Source: Anthopleura xanthogrammica (taxonomy: Eukaryota > Cnidaria > Anthozoa > Actiniaria > Actiniidae). From it: DNA of 64,000 nucleotides. Shown here piece by piece: positions 54,701-64,000 of the stretch (position 1 is its first letter; the number at the start of each line of letters is the position of its first letter). The DNA is taken from positions 1,702,135 through 1,766,134 of the forward strand of contig OZ025211.1 in the NCBI GenBank assembly GCA_964019055.1, read 5' to 3'. The notes below the pieces were generated by a model that saw only the letters and a program-made list of their open reading frames with translations, did not search any database and was not told the origin of the DNA. The position numbers were made by a program, and so were the translations under genes.

Positions 54701-57700
54701 AAGGAATTACGGCAACGCTGCTATGTTTTTGTACGAAAAGGAAGTTTCCCTTTTTAAGGGCGAAAATTTCTAATGTTTTGACTAACAAAATGACTGCCAC
54801 TACCCCCACCCCCTATCGTTAAGATATCTGTTTTTTACAGCTAAGATAAATGGAGGCTGGTCCTTATGGACGTCTTGGATATCATGCTCCGTGACGTGTG
54901 GTGGGGGAAGCCGATTACGAGCACGTATTTGCAACAACCCTGCACCAGCCAATGGCGGACGAAACTGCCAGGGAATACGCATAGAGACTCAGGAATGTGG
55001 AACAAATAAGTGCCCTTCTAGTAAGTGAAATATCACAAGTGTTGTTTTATTCACTGGTTTCTTATTGTTGACTTTGAGGAGCACTTTGCATTAATATAGT
55101 AGATTGTTATCCTTCACTGCACATGAAAGCTATTTTATTCATGAAATGTGCCCCTCAAATTTGATGCCAAATCGAAATGCTTTATGGGTCTTAAGATTAA
55201 AGCAGTGTATCTTTGTTCTGATTTTAAATACAATTGTACTTGTTAGTAATTGATGGGGGATGGTCGTTATGGAGTTCATGGAATTCTTGTTCGAAAACAT
55301 GCTCTCGTGGATACAAGTCACGAGCACGCACGTGTACAAACCCTGCACCAGCCAATGGTGGTATAAACTGTGGTGGACCCAGTGCACAAAGACAAGCTTG
55401 TGCAATCCACTCGTGTCCACCAGGTAAGTTCTATTTTTGGCAATTTAAAGTGGATCATTTTCTTTATTAAGCTTTTTTTCTTGGTTATTAGTGATAAACG
55501 GAGGATGGTCTTTATGGTCTTCTTGGACGTCCTGTCCAGTCACGTGTGGTGGAGGTAATCAATCACGAACACGCACGTGTACAAACCCTACACCAGTCAA
55601 TGGTGGACGAAACTGTGCTGGACGTAATTCAGATTCACAAGCTTGCGCAGTAAATTCGTGTCCACCAGGTTAGTATTATTCCCCTGTTTACTACCTCATA
55701 AGTGGAATATTTATGATAATACTTATTATTTAATTGCCAGTAACAAATGGTGCATGGTCTTCTTGGAGTCAATGGACATCATGTCCAGTAACGTGTGGTG
55801 GAGGTAGTCAATCACGAGCACGCACGTGTACAAACCCTGCACCAGCCAATGGTGGTATAGACTGTAGTGGACCCAGTGCACAAAGACAAGCTTGTGCAAT
55901 CCACTCGTGTCCACAAGGTAAGTTCTATTTTTGGCAAAGTTGTATCGTATTTAGAGTGGATCTAGCTTTTTCTCTCTTGATTATCAGTGATAAATGGTGG
56001 ATGGTCTTCATGGAGTGGATGGACGAGATGTTCTGTCACGTGTGGTGGAGGCAGCCAATCACGAACACGCACGTGTACAAACCCTGCACCAGCCAATGGC
56101 GGACGTAATTGCCTTGGGATCAGCTCAGAAACACAAGCTTGTGAAGTGCAGCTTTGCCCAGGTTTGTCACAAAGTCTCAACAGTTACGTTTCTGAACAAG
56201 TACACGCACCTTTCTAGTGGATATGCAAGACTACTGTCCTTGTTAGCCTGAGTTCATTGGCTTTCAAAAAAAACTTGTCTAATGAAATATTTGGCAAAAT
56301 TTTCATTTAAACTTTATTTTTTATATATATCAGGTTGCCAAGCAGGTCAGACAGTTTTTGATAATTGTGGTCAGCGGTGTGTATGTTCAGCAAGTGGCAC
56401 CTTGACCCAGTGTACTCGCATCAGAAAAGAGTTTACTGCCATGACAACGGCTGAACGTGAACGATACGTACAAGCTGTTAAAACAGCATCTACTGATGCA
56501 AGGTATGTTTCTCAGTAACAGAAAACGTCTTATAAGAACATTATTCAAATTTCCCAGTTCTCCATTTTCTCTGGTTGAACAACATTTAATCATACAAGGC
56601 ATGTTTTAATCTTAATTTCACTTTTCCCCATTTTATTTTTTTCCCGCACGTTTTGTTGGAATACATTTTTTTTGTGCAGCTAAATTGGCTTATATCGATA
56701 AGATGTCTGTAGATTTGGTGGGAACGTTTGTGTCAAGATGCCAGCGCTCGCCTCAAACTATGGAAGTTTGAACATTATAATATTTGTTAACATTATTAGG
56801 TTTAAGGGCCAGTACGACACTCTTGTTGGATTCGGAAAAACCTTTTTGAAAAGCATTGACAAGAAGGAAAATTTTCTTCCATGGCATCGGTGGTACCTTC
56901 TCCAGTACGAAAATCTTCTTAAACAGATTGACTGTAACATCACCGTACCTTACTGGAACTGGACAGCTGTTTCTGGAAAACCCTGGGGTACATCGCCAAA
57001 TGACCTTTGGTATTCTGGGGACAGTGGTTTTGGAGGTAACGGTGCTCCAACTAACAACTGTGTACAAACTGGTCCCTTCAGGGAGGGGGTATGGGAGCTT
57101 GCTCCTTCGGCATCACTCCCACGATGCCTGAAGAGGGAGTTTACTGACGACCCGCCAGGCATCGCTGACCTGGTGAAGCTGTTAAATTTACAACCTTCGC
57201 AGTTCGATTCCTTTGAGCTTGATCTCCGTATATCATTCAGCGATTACGTTCAGTGTACGATTGGTGGTACGATGTGTTCAGAAGATAATGTAGCTGCGCC
57301 TGAATCCCCACTGATTCACGGCATGGTCGATAAGGTAAATCTTACTATTGATCTTTACACAATATACAATCTAAGGAAACAGGGACCAGTGAAGGGGTGG
57401 ATGAACATGGGGCTAGGGGGAGGGGGTTTACGATATATTATAAAAACTATAAATATAAATCGTCTATATACAGTTCCTAGCTAAAATACATATTGAAAAG
57501 GAATTTCCTCAGTCCTTCCTTAAAAGTTCACAGACAGCTAGTATCGGTGATGGCTCGCGGGAGCGAGTTCCAAAGGCTAATAGCGCGGTATAAAAAAGTG
57601 CCATGTCCCGAAGCCGATCTGTAAGCTGGGGTATTTAGACTATTCTTATTCCTAGTATCGTGGTCGTGTTCAGAATACCGTGTTACAAACTGATCACTAA

Positions 57701-58967
57701 GATAACTAGGGGCTAATCCCTTGACACACTTGAACGCGAAAATACCATCTTTATACATCAGAGTACTGCTTACAGAGAGCCAGCTTAGTTCTCTGAGGAC
57801 CGGTGTTATGTGGTCAAACTTTCGTGTATTAGTAATGATTCTTGCTGCAAAATTCTGTACTCTTTGCAGCTTCAAGATGTTTTTCTTCGATGTATTACAC
57901 CATACTGATGAGCAGTAGTATAATCGGCTAAAAACTAAAGCGTTCACAGCATTTTCCAATCTTCTGGTGTCAAAGAGATGTTTCACTCTATTTATTTGAC
58001 ATAAACGACCAATACATGTTGACACAGTGTTAGTGATGTGTTCGATCGTAGCTTAACATGGAGTCTACTTGCAGAGGAAGCCGAAATAATCTATTTTCCG
58101 AGCAGGATGACATGAAAGTCAGCAGGTAGTTTTTTCAGCATCTGTTGGGTGCCCAACACCAACAGCCTAGTCTTGTCCGCGTTTATTAGGAGCACCAAGC
58201 GGCAACAAGTCCTCATTAATCTGCTGAACCAAATTATTGTATTTGCAAATGCTACCGGAAAACAAAGAAAATATACTGAAGGGAATGACATGTGATCGTC
58301 AATAGGAAAAAGCGAATTATTGGTCTATCTTCCAATATCCGCCATCAACATTCAAACTCATCTCCAAGATTTAAAAAAAATCGATAAGCAGTCGATGAGT
58401 ACTAATTATTGGTTAGCGAAGAAATATAATTTTTACTCTTATCTAGAGTCAACCTCTCTTAAATTTTAGCATAAAAATTGGCACTCATATAATGGTAAGA
58501 AGTTGTTTTCATAAGTAAACAAAGAAACAATACTCAAGGGAATGACGCATGGCAGTGGCGGATCTAGGGGTAGTGCGACGGGGTCTGCTGCACCCGTTTT
58601 TTTTTTCAACGCCATTTTTTTTTTTTTTTAAGGTTTAAATTTTTGGATATCCAGAAAAATATATTTTGTAAATTTTGATAATATGACGTCATAGCAATCT
58701 ATTCCCCGATCTGGACCCCGTTTTGAAAAACCCTGGATCCGCCACTGCATGGTCCTAAATGGGAAAATAGGAATTTTAACGATTGTAAAGAATAAATATT
58801 TTTGTTATTTCTAGATTTGGGCTGACTGGCAAACGAAAAGCACACGACACAAGACAGTGTTTTTCCCGAAGGTAACTACATCGATGCCAGGAACGTCTGG
58901 ACTCCTTCCCAGTCAGCTCATCGATAACACGGCATTACCTGGCGGAGCGAAGGTTGAGTACGCGTAA
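51702..58967 (+). CDS. Gene D: secreted protein with 9 TSP1 repeats and a tyrosinase pseudoenzyme domain, 14 exons, 902 aa
   Basis: Exons: 51702-51780, 52704-52883, 53442-53618, 53710-53886, 53978-54151, 54352-54531, 54841-55020, 55247-55423, 55492-55668, 55741-55917, 55988-56161, 56334-56502, 56800-57334 and 58815-58967 join in frame (2709 nt). Signal peptide [20 protein letters not shown]; Trp-rich TSP1-like module (27-86); nine TSP1 repeats (about 87-617), each one phase 1-1 exon, with WSxW and CSVTCGGG motifs; Cys-rich module (618-673); tyrosinase-like domain (674-902). FLPWHRWY and PYWNW are kept, but CuA ligands 1 and 2 are Gly and Asp, CuB ligands 1 and 2 are Ser and Gln (FSDYVQ), and the LHH motif is LIH. 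It cannot hold a normal dicopper site, so catalysis is unlikely. A matrix- or sugar-binding secreted scaffold is inference. The protein stops shortly after the IWADWQ segment, without the basic tail of A-C. Confidence 0.85.
52304..52463. mobile_element. MITE, gene D intron 1
   Basis: ATAGACCTCTTTACCTG at the left and CAAATGAAGGTAAAGAGGTCGAT at the right, with inner CCCATTTCAGACCATGTG/CATGTGGTCTGAAATGGG, form inverted arms. Related to the element at 4166-4363. Confidence 0.65.
57528..58291 (-). pseudogene. LINE reverse-transcriptase remnant, antisense in gene D last intron
   Basis: Two minus-strand frames: [21 protein letters not shown] (about 58110-58190) and, after a break, the C-terminal part to 57528 with [45 protein letters not shown] and LWNSLPRAI. 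These are typical of the region after the active site in CR1/jockey-like non-LTR elements. The two parts are separated by frameshifts and stops, so the copy is dead. It lies between the tyrosinase core exon and the last exon of gene D. Confidence 0.8.
58553..58747. mobile_element. MITE with CAGTGGCGGATC ends, gene D last intron
   Basis: The 195-bp element has terminal inverted repeats CAGTGGCGGATCTAGGGG and CCCTGGATCCGCCACTG and a 5-bp target duplication CATGG (58548-58552 and 58748-58752). The ends resemble widespread hAT-type non-autonomous elements; the 5-bp duplication is shorter than the usual 8 bp, so the superfamily is not certain. Interior poly-T runs, no coding capacity. Confidence 0.8.
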
Positions 58968-60146
58968 TGATGTGTCCATTGCGCATGCGTATACCAAGAA
59001 ACAAAAAAAAATTAAAAGAAGTAGAAGTCAAATATAATTATAACAATAATAATATGACTTTATTTAACGACGGTAGATATAAGTTACTGGTTGTCCAGTA
59101 GTTAACATTATGGCCTTCTTACGTAGTAAGTTAAAATGGGAAAATGGCAATAGTTAATTCAAAATGAATTAAATAATAGTTAATAAATATATTATACGAA
59201 GAAACATGTGAATATTGATTTGTTCTATTTTCTCTTCCAAGCAAAATGTAATACGATATTACCATGCATTTTGATGTCCAAAAAGGTAGTTCAATAAACA
59301 AATAATTAATATATATAAAAACAGTCATTAAACGAAACTCAGAAAAAAAATTAAACGCCAGTCACTGAATATTCTTTTTGTTTCTTTACTACTAACTAAA
59401 GCAGACTATTCTACGCTGCGCTACTTGACTAGCTACTTGATATGAAATGATATAATGGGTTTATTTGAAAACTTAACAAAACGTTTTTAACAGCATTCAT
59501 GCGAGGTATGCTTCAAATAAGTTGCAGACTGATGAAATTTCGTACAAAACTGTTTGTGCTCCCAGTACCTAAAAGTCCCGTGTTTATTGTCAAAATAAAG
59601 ATTCTGAACGCCATGTTTTTTCTTTTCAGCATTCACTACTACTCATGCACTCTAACTAAAGTCGGGCTGCACGCAGGCTAGTACTCACATATGAAATATA
59701 TTTCCTAAGACCAAAGCGTTGGTCAAAAATTCTACAGGTAAAAAAAGAAAATGTTGTGTCGTGATCAAAAGCTTAAAACAATAAAATATTTTAATTTAGC
59801 CAAGTACATGAATATACATGAGAATAAGAGGGGTAATTTGAGAATCAAAATATACAAAAAAAAATCATAACCATGAAAAATATTCTAGTAACTGAAGAAA
59901 ATAAGGTCTTTAAAAAAGAAGAAGAAAAAGAAGAAGATTTCTGTTGGCCTTGGATCGGCCGTTCCTGGGTCTCCTGTTATCGGCGTTGAGTGACTGAAAA
60001 AGCTGTATATCTAGCCTGCTTATCTAGCTTTGAATTCCTAGAGTTTTTATCATTTTTTAGGTCTATCCGTATTATCTTTAGTCTATTTTTTATTCTTATT
60101 ACTATTGAGGATTTTTATTATACCCAGTTGTGATGCCTTAGAACTG

Positions 60147-60214
<68 letters not shown>

Positions 60215-61898
60215 GAAGAAGCAAGAAGCAAGAAGAAGAAGAAAATAATTAAAAAGAAAGAGAGAAAGAGAGAACAAATTTCTCAATATACGATATGAGA
60301 CGTGTTTGACACACACCTTGAATCAGGTCGGTGAGGAGCTCGATTTTTATAAAAATTGTAATTTTAATTTTTAACCGAGATGACACTGAAACACCTGCAT
60401 GACTTGTACGATGAATGCCTGTAAGTAAAATCGAAAACAGAATTGCAGACGAGAATAGCTTAGAGTAGTAAGCAGGTGTGATGACTTCAAACTTTGTTAC
60501 TGTGTGTTAGACCCTTTAAAGTTGTGTTCGATTAGTTTTTGAGCTCACCACTGAAGAAACGAGAAACATAAATTTGTGTATCCAGGGAAACATCGAAACA
60601 AACAAACAAAAAAAGGTCTCAAAATAAAATTAAAAGATTAATTAGAGTTTCATATTAAAAGTTTACAACAGTGCCTGAAAAAGGTGATAAAATCTATTAA
60701 CTCTCCTCTATAAATTTATTTTTTCATTAAACTTTCTTTATTGATATTTTTAACTTAAACGATCTTTAGGGACCATTCTGACAATATCTACTTTGAAACA
60801 CCTTGAGAACAGAAAACTCATCGAGTTGAATGACATTTAATCTTGAAAGGTGATGACCGTTTACAATTACTTATTTTAATAGTTCATCCCTAAGTTATGT
60901 TATATATTTCGAATGAAAATATCAAAATAAAATCGGACTTATAAAAGTTTATATCTGAGATAAATCTTGATTATTTAATGCGTCACCCTCTTTGAATAAA
61001 GTTTATTGTATAGTATTGTATTGTATTGTATAGAGGTTTTTGATATTTCATATATACATTTATTATGATATTCATCATTGAGTGGGAAAATAAAATAAAG
61101 AAATAACCGTTTCACGAGTTTTGAAAATATATTGAATTTTAACTTATGCTTCTAAAGAGACATTTGTCCAGGTAATCTTGGTGTCCTGAATAGAACTTTA
61201 CAAGTTAATCCTTTACCATTACTAACAGTGATCAAAATCGCCGCAAAAATCGCACCTAAAATCGCTGCAAAAATCGCCCGTGTGAACGGGCCTTAAGGAT
61301 GACACCTAAGCTTTGCAAATTTTCTGGATTCTGATTGGCTGATATTTGTTCTCAGATAAGCTGGAGGGACACAAGCAGCGCCTTTTGAAATTCGCCACGC
61401 TAATAAAAAGGTGGAAACATTCAAAAATAAAACTAGGTTAAAAATATGACACATTAGAGAAAGCTTTCATTAACCGATATCGATAAAACATATGAAAAAT
61501 GCGAAGATAGTCTAAATGTCTATTATAAGCTATTTATGAAAGTGAAATTAATAATATCATATTGGTTGAAATTGGAAAGCGGGTGAAAATTAATTACAAG
61601 TTGCACTTGTCGAATATAAAGTCAACTGACATAGAATTAATGAACTTATAAGCAAGTACTAATGAATAACAATTTCTTCTATAAAACACTGATGCTAACA
61701 AAGACACCATAGATGACGAAGATAATATCAGAAACAACAACCTGAGATCTAGAAGACGATGGAGGTGATGATGAAGTAAGAACAAGGACAACAAGAAGAA
61801 CGAGAAGAACAAGAACAAGAACAAGAACAACAAGAACAATTAAGAAAAAAAAAAGCGGAGACAAAGAATAAACAAGCATAGTTTCAGAAATCCGCAAA
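58968..61898. other. Repeat-rich intergenic DNA between gene D and the GPCR gene
   Basis: No gene recognised. It contains a (TTA)n tract (60147-60213), purine-rich AGA/GAA stretches (59910-59940, 60212-60275, 61770-61860), a copy of the repeat GACTTATAAAAGTTTATATCTGAG (about 60938; also at 4608) and transposon-end fragments near 61215-61345 (AAAATCGCCGCAAAAATCGC, GTGAACGGGCCTTAAGG, TTTGCAAATTTTCTGGATTC) related to those in unit 1. Confidence 0.5.
60147..60213. repeat. (TTA)n microsatellite
   Basis: About 22 pure TTA/ATT units; the poly-Ile frame on the minus strand is an artefact. Confidence 0.9.
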
Positions 61899-62861
61899 AT
61901 GAATGACATTCAAGATGACAGGTGCGTATATGATAAAGATGTGTTTGACCACCCAACTCATCGTTTAGTAATGTCTACTATGCACTCGGCTGCAGCACTG
62001 GTAACAACAGTTTTAAACTTTCTGATCCTGATCTCCATCTGGAAGACACCATCGCTTCACAAAGCTTCCTACATCCTGATAGGAAGTCTTGCTCTTTCTG
62101 ATCTCCTAGTTGGAGCCATCGGACAACCACTAGTGGTTGCTGAAAATATCGCTGCCATAAGAGGCTGGTCCCCGAAAGTTCACTGTGTAGTTTTAAAATG
62201 CGCCACAATTGTGGGTTACGCATTAGGCGCCATTTCTCTGATAACTCTGACGGCCATAAGCTTGGACCGTTTGCTAGCAGTCAAGTTAAGGAACAGATAT
62301 CAAAGTATCGTAACAAAGAAGCGTGTACTTTTTATATTACTAATATGTTGGATCATATCATGTGTTGTTTCAGCTACACTGTTTGGTAAACTAAGTTGGA
62401 ATTATGATAATTCGTTTGCTTTGATGCTCTTTGGTGGAATATTAGCTTTCATTTTAGTCGTTATCATCGCCGTTTGTTATTCGATAGCCTTCTACAGCTT
62501 ACGAAAGATCACCTCCTCTTCAGTATCTCCAAGTGTCCAGAACGACGAAACAGGTGCAGGTCCAAGTTCCAACATTGATGTCTCCAAATACAGAAAATCC
62601 CTTATCACCATGTTTATTGTTTTTATTTTTACCATTCTTTTTTATACGCCATTTGTTTGCATTTTAATTTCTTTCGCGACCCTCGCTGATAAGTTCCCAT
62701 CAAAGATATCTGGATACATAATGTACACTTCAAGTGTTACTGTAGCCGAGCTCATCGCACTTCTAAACTCGGCGATGAATCCTCTTCTGTACTTGTGGCG
62801 CATTCGAGACATTCGAGAAGCAGTAAAGACCACAGTCAAAACAGCTTTTAAAATATTCTAG
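61899..62861 (+). CDS. Intronless class A (rhodopsin-like) GPCR, 320 aa
   Basis: Seven hydrophobic segments are visible. TM1 has the conserved Asn (TTVLNFLILISIW); TM2 has LALSDLLVG (Asp 2.50); an extracellular Cys precedes TM3 (KVHCVVLKC); TM3 ends SLDRLLAV, a variant of the DRY motif; TM4 has a Trp (LLICWIISC); TM6 has FTILFYTPF in place of the CWxP box; TM7 has NSAMNPLLYLW (NPxxY). Intracellular loop 3 is Ser-rich and the C-tail is short. The combination fits the large lineage-specific families of intronless cnidarian class A receptors; the ligand cannot be named. It is unrelated to the tyrosinase array except by position. Confidence 0.9.
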   Translation: MNDIQDDRCVYDKDVFDHPTHRLVMSTMHSAAALVTTVLNFLILISIWKTPSLHKASYILIGSLALSDLLVGAIGQPLVVAENIAAIRGWSPKVHCVVLKCATIVGYALGAISLITLTAISLDRLLAVKLRNRYQSIVTKKRVLFILLICWIISCVVSATLFGKLSWNYDNSFALMLFGGILAFILVVIIAVCYSIAFYSLRKITSSSVSPSVQNDETGAGPSSNIDVSKYRKSLITMFIVFIFTILFYTPFVCILISFATLADKFPSKISGYIMYTSSVTVAELIALLNSAMNPLLYLWRIRDIREAVKTTVKTAFKIF

Positions 62862-64000
62862 CTTTGGCCATGAACATGTTAGTAATGGGATCGACAGTCA
62901 CCGCTTCGCCATACAATGTCCGGAACTTTTGAACCACAGGCTGAATGACAATCCTTGTTTTGCAAGACCACAGTCAAAACAGCTTTTACAGTACTTCCAC
63001 TTTTGCAATGCTGGTCATGAAACCTTACATTGACGCAACTACAAGAAAGACCACCGACCACGAACAGATTCTGATTGCTTTTGCGAAGATCGGAGAGCAT
63101 GGTAAAACTAGCGAATCTCGACGAACATCTTCAAGAGATACGAGCAGAGAACTAACAAACATTTGGAATCTCGTCAATAGTATATATTCGTAGTCTTTTA
63201 AAACTCTGGCAAAATGTTTAGAGATAGATAGAGATCATCACATGTAAAGATCCTGATATCCTTTCTATTCACGAGTTGCCCGTATCATATCGCGAACGAG
63301 CGAGTCCGCGAGTGAGTTTTGTTTTATACACATTTAGGGTCGATTATGTATGATTATATATCGTGAGATTTTATTGGAAAGTTTACTTTCAAGTTATATC
63401 GTATCACTTCACTGATATTTTTTTTAATCACGGCTTTATTTCACGGATATCGACCCTAAATGAGTAATAAAATTAATTATAAACAGCCATCACATTTCAA
63501 GATGAAATGGTCATTCACTCGATCGATTTCCTAGAACTCTCAAGGTGCTTCAACGTCAAATAATGCTCCCTACTTCAATTTTGACATTTTAGAAACGTAA
63601 CAAATCCTTCGAGGGGTGCTGAAAGAAAAGCTTTTATTTTATAATCGACTTTCTGGTTAATAGACTCTGTTACTTTGCTAAGCGGAGGTACAGCTTACTT
63701 TTGCTAAGCGATTACTTCCATGGCGAGAAATTATTGACACGCACGCGCAGTAGATGCCCTGAGTTTGCAAAACAAAATGGTCGATCAGCGTATAGACATT
63801 GTTTGGGATAAAAGTCAAAAATGATATTTTCTCATATGTGACCAGGAATTTCCAAAATGTTCTATCTGATCTTGCTTGTAGACACCGAGAGCAAACTCGT
63901 CTGTCAAACTCATCGATAGGCTATATCCTTGTATATTTTTGTGGTATGAGCACAATTTCTCCGAAGTGGAATCAAGAAGGCATTGTATGGCGATGATCCA
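62862..64000. other. Non-coding DNA downstream of the GPCR gene
   Basis: It contains a second partial copy of the receptor's 3' end (listed separately), an inverted TTTAGGGTCGAT...ATCGACCCTAAAT pair (about 63338 and 63446), and otherwise no recognised features. The open frame at 63799-63996 shows no domain. Confidence 0.45.
62963..63018 (+). pseudogene. Duplicated scrap of the GPCR 3' end
   Basis: AAGACCACAGTCAAAACAGC followed by TTTTA, then sequence up to GGTCATGAA, repeats the region 62827-62875 that encodes the receptor C-terminus and stop. The match covers about 50 bases with mismatches in the middle. Confidence 0.65.

Noticed and set aside
53442..56161. CRISPR-like array (regular repeats with spacers) in gene D
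   Set aside because: The regular near-identical segments are TSP1 exons separated by introns with splice sites; the organism is a eukaryote.

Overview
The window is animal nuclear DNA: AT-rich, with multi-exon genes bounded by clear GT/AG splice sites, many microsatellites and dense mobile elements. The gene content (secreted proteins that join thrombospondin type 1 repeats, TSP1, to a tyrosinase domain, plus an intronless rhodopsin-class receptor) and the repeat content (DIRS-type, Harbinger, Penelope-like, CR1/jockey-like LINEs, many foldback MITEs) best fit an anthozoan cnidarian, probably a stony coral. The taxon is inference; the gene structures were read exon by exon.

Layout. 1-50 is the last exon of a TSP1-tyrosinase gene that lies mostly upstream of the window. 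Three copies of a segmental tandem duplication follow: unit 1 (726-26497), unit 2 (26498-41813) and unit 3 (41814 to about 50700, truncated). Each unit carries one complete tyrosinase gene (A 3217-10855, B 28754-33890, C 44067-49920). Units 1 and 2 also carry a second, headless and tailless tyrosinase gene fragment (A' 13654-15794, B' 35707-37762). A divergent, much longer gene D (51702-58967; nine canonical TSP1 repeats) follows. Then come about 2.9 kb of repeat-rich intergenic DNA, an intronless GPCR gene (61899-62861) with a duplicated scrap of its 3' end, and non-coding DNA to the end.

The tyrosinase genes share one plan: signal peptide, a Trp-rich degenerate TSP1-like module, one or more TSP1 modules (one exon each, phase 1-1), a Cys-rich module running into the start of the tyrosinase domain, the tyrosinase core exon, and a short 3' part. 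A, B and C keep all six copper-ligand histidines and end in a basic tail. A', B' and D keep the fold motifs but have lost three to five of the six ligands. The locus therefore pairs probably active secreted tyrosinases with tyrosinase pseudoenzymes, which is its most interesting biological feature.

Mobile elements. Because units 1 and 2 are close copies, each acts as the empty site for insertions in the other. This fixes the ends of a 4.5-kb DIRS-type tyrosine-recombinase retrotransposon (16110-20634, no target-site duplication), a 3.3-kb Harbinger transposon (about 21800-25120), a LINE fragment (11626-12632) and a MITE (1609-1810) in unit 1, an unclassified 1.07-kb insertion in unit 2, and a LINE-like tail in unit 3 that holds a TTAA-flanked MITE. 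An inverted pair of Penelope-like element ends in gene A intron 2 carries two copies of a minimal hammerhead ribozyme.
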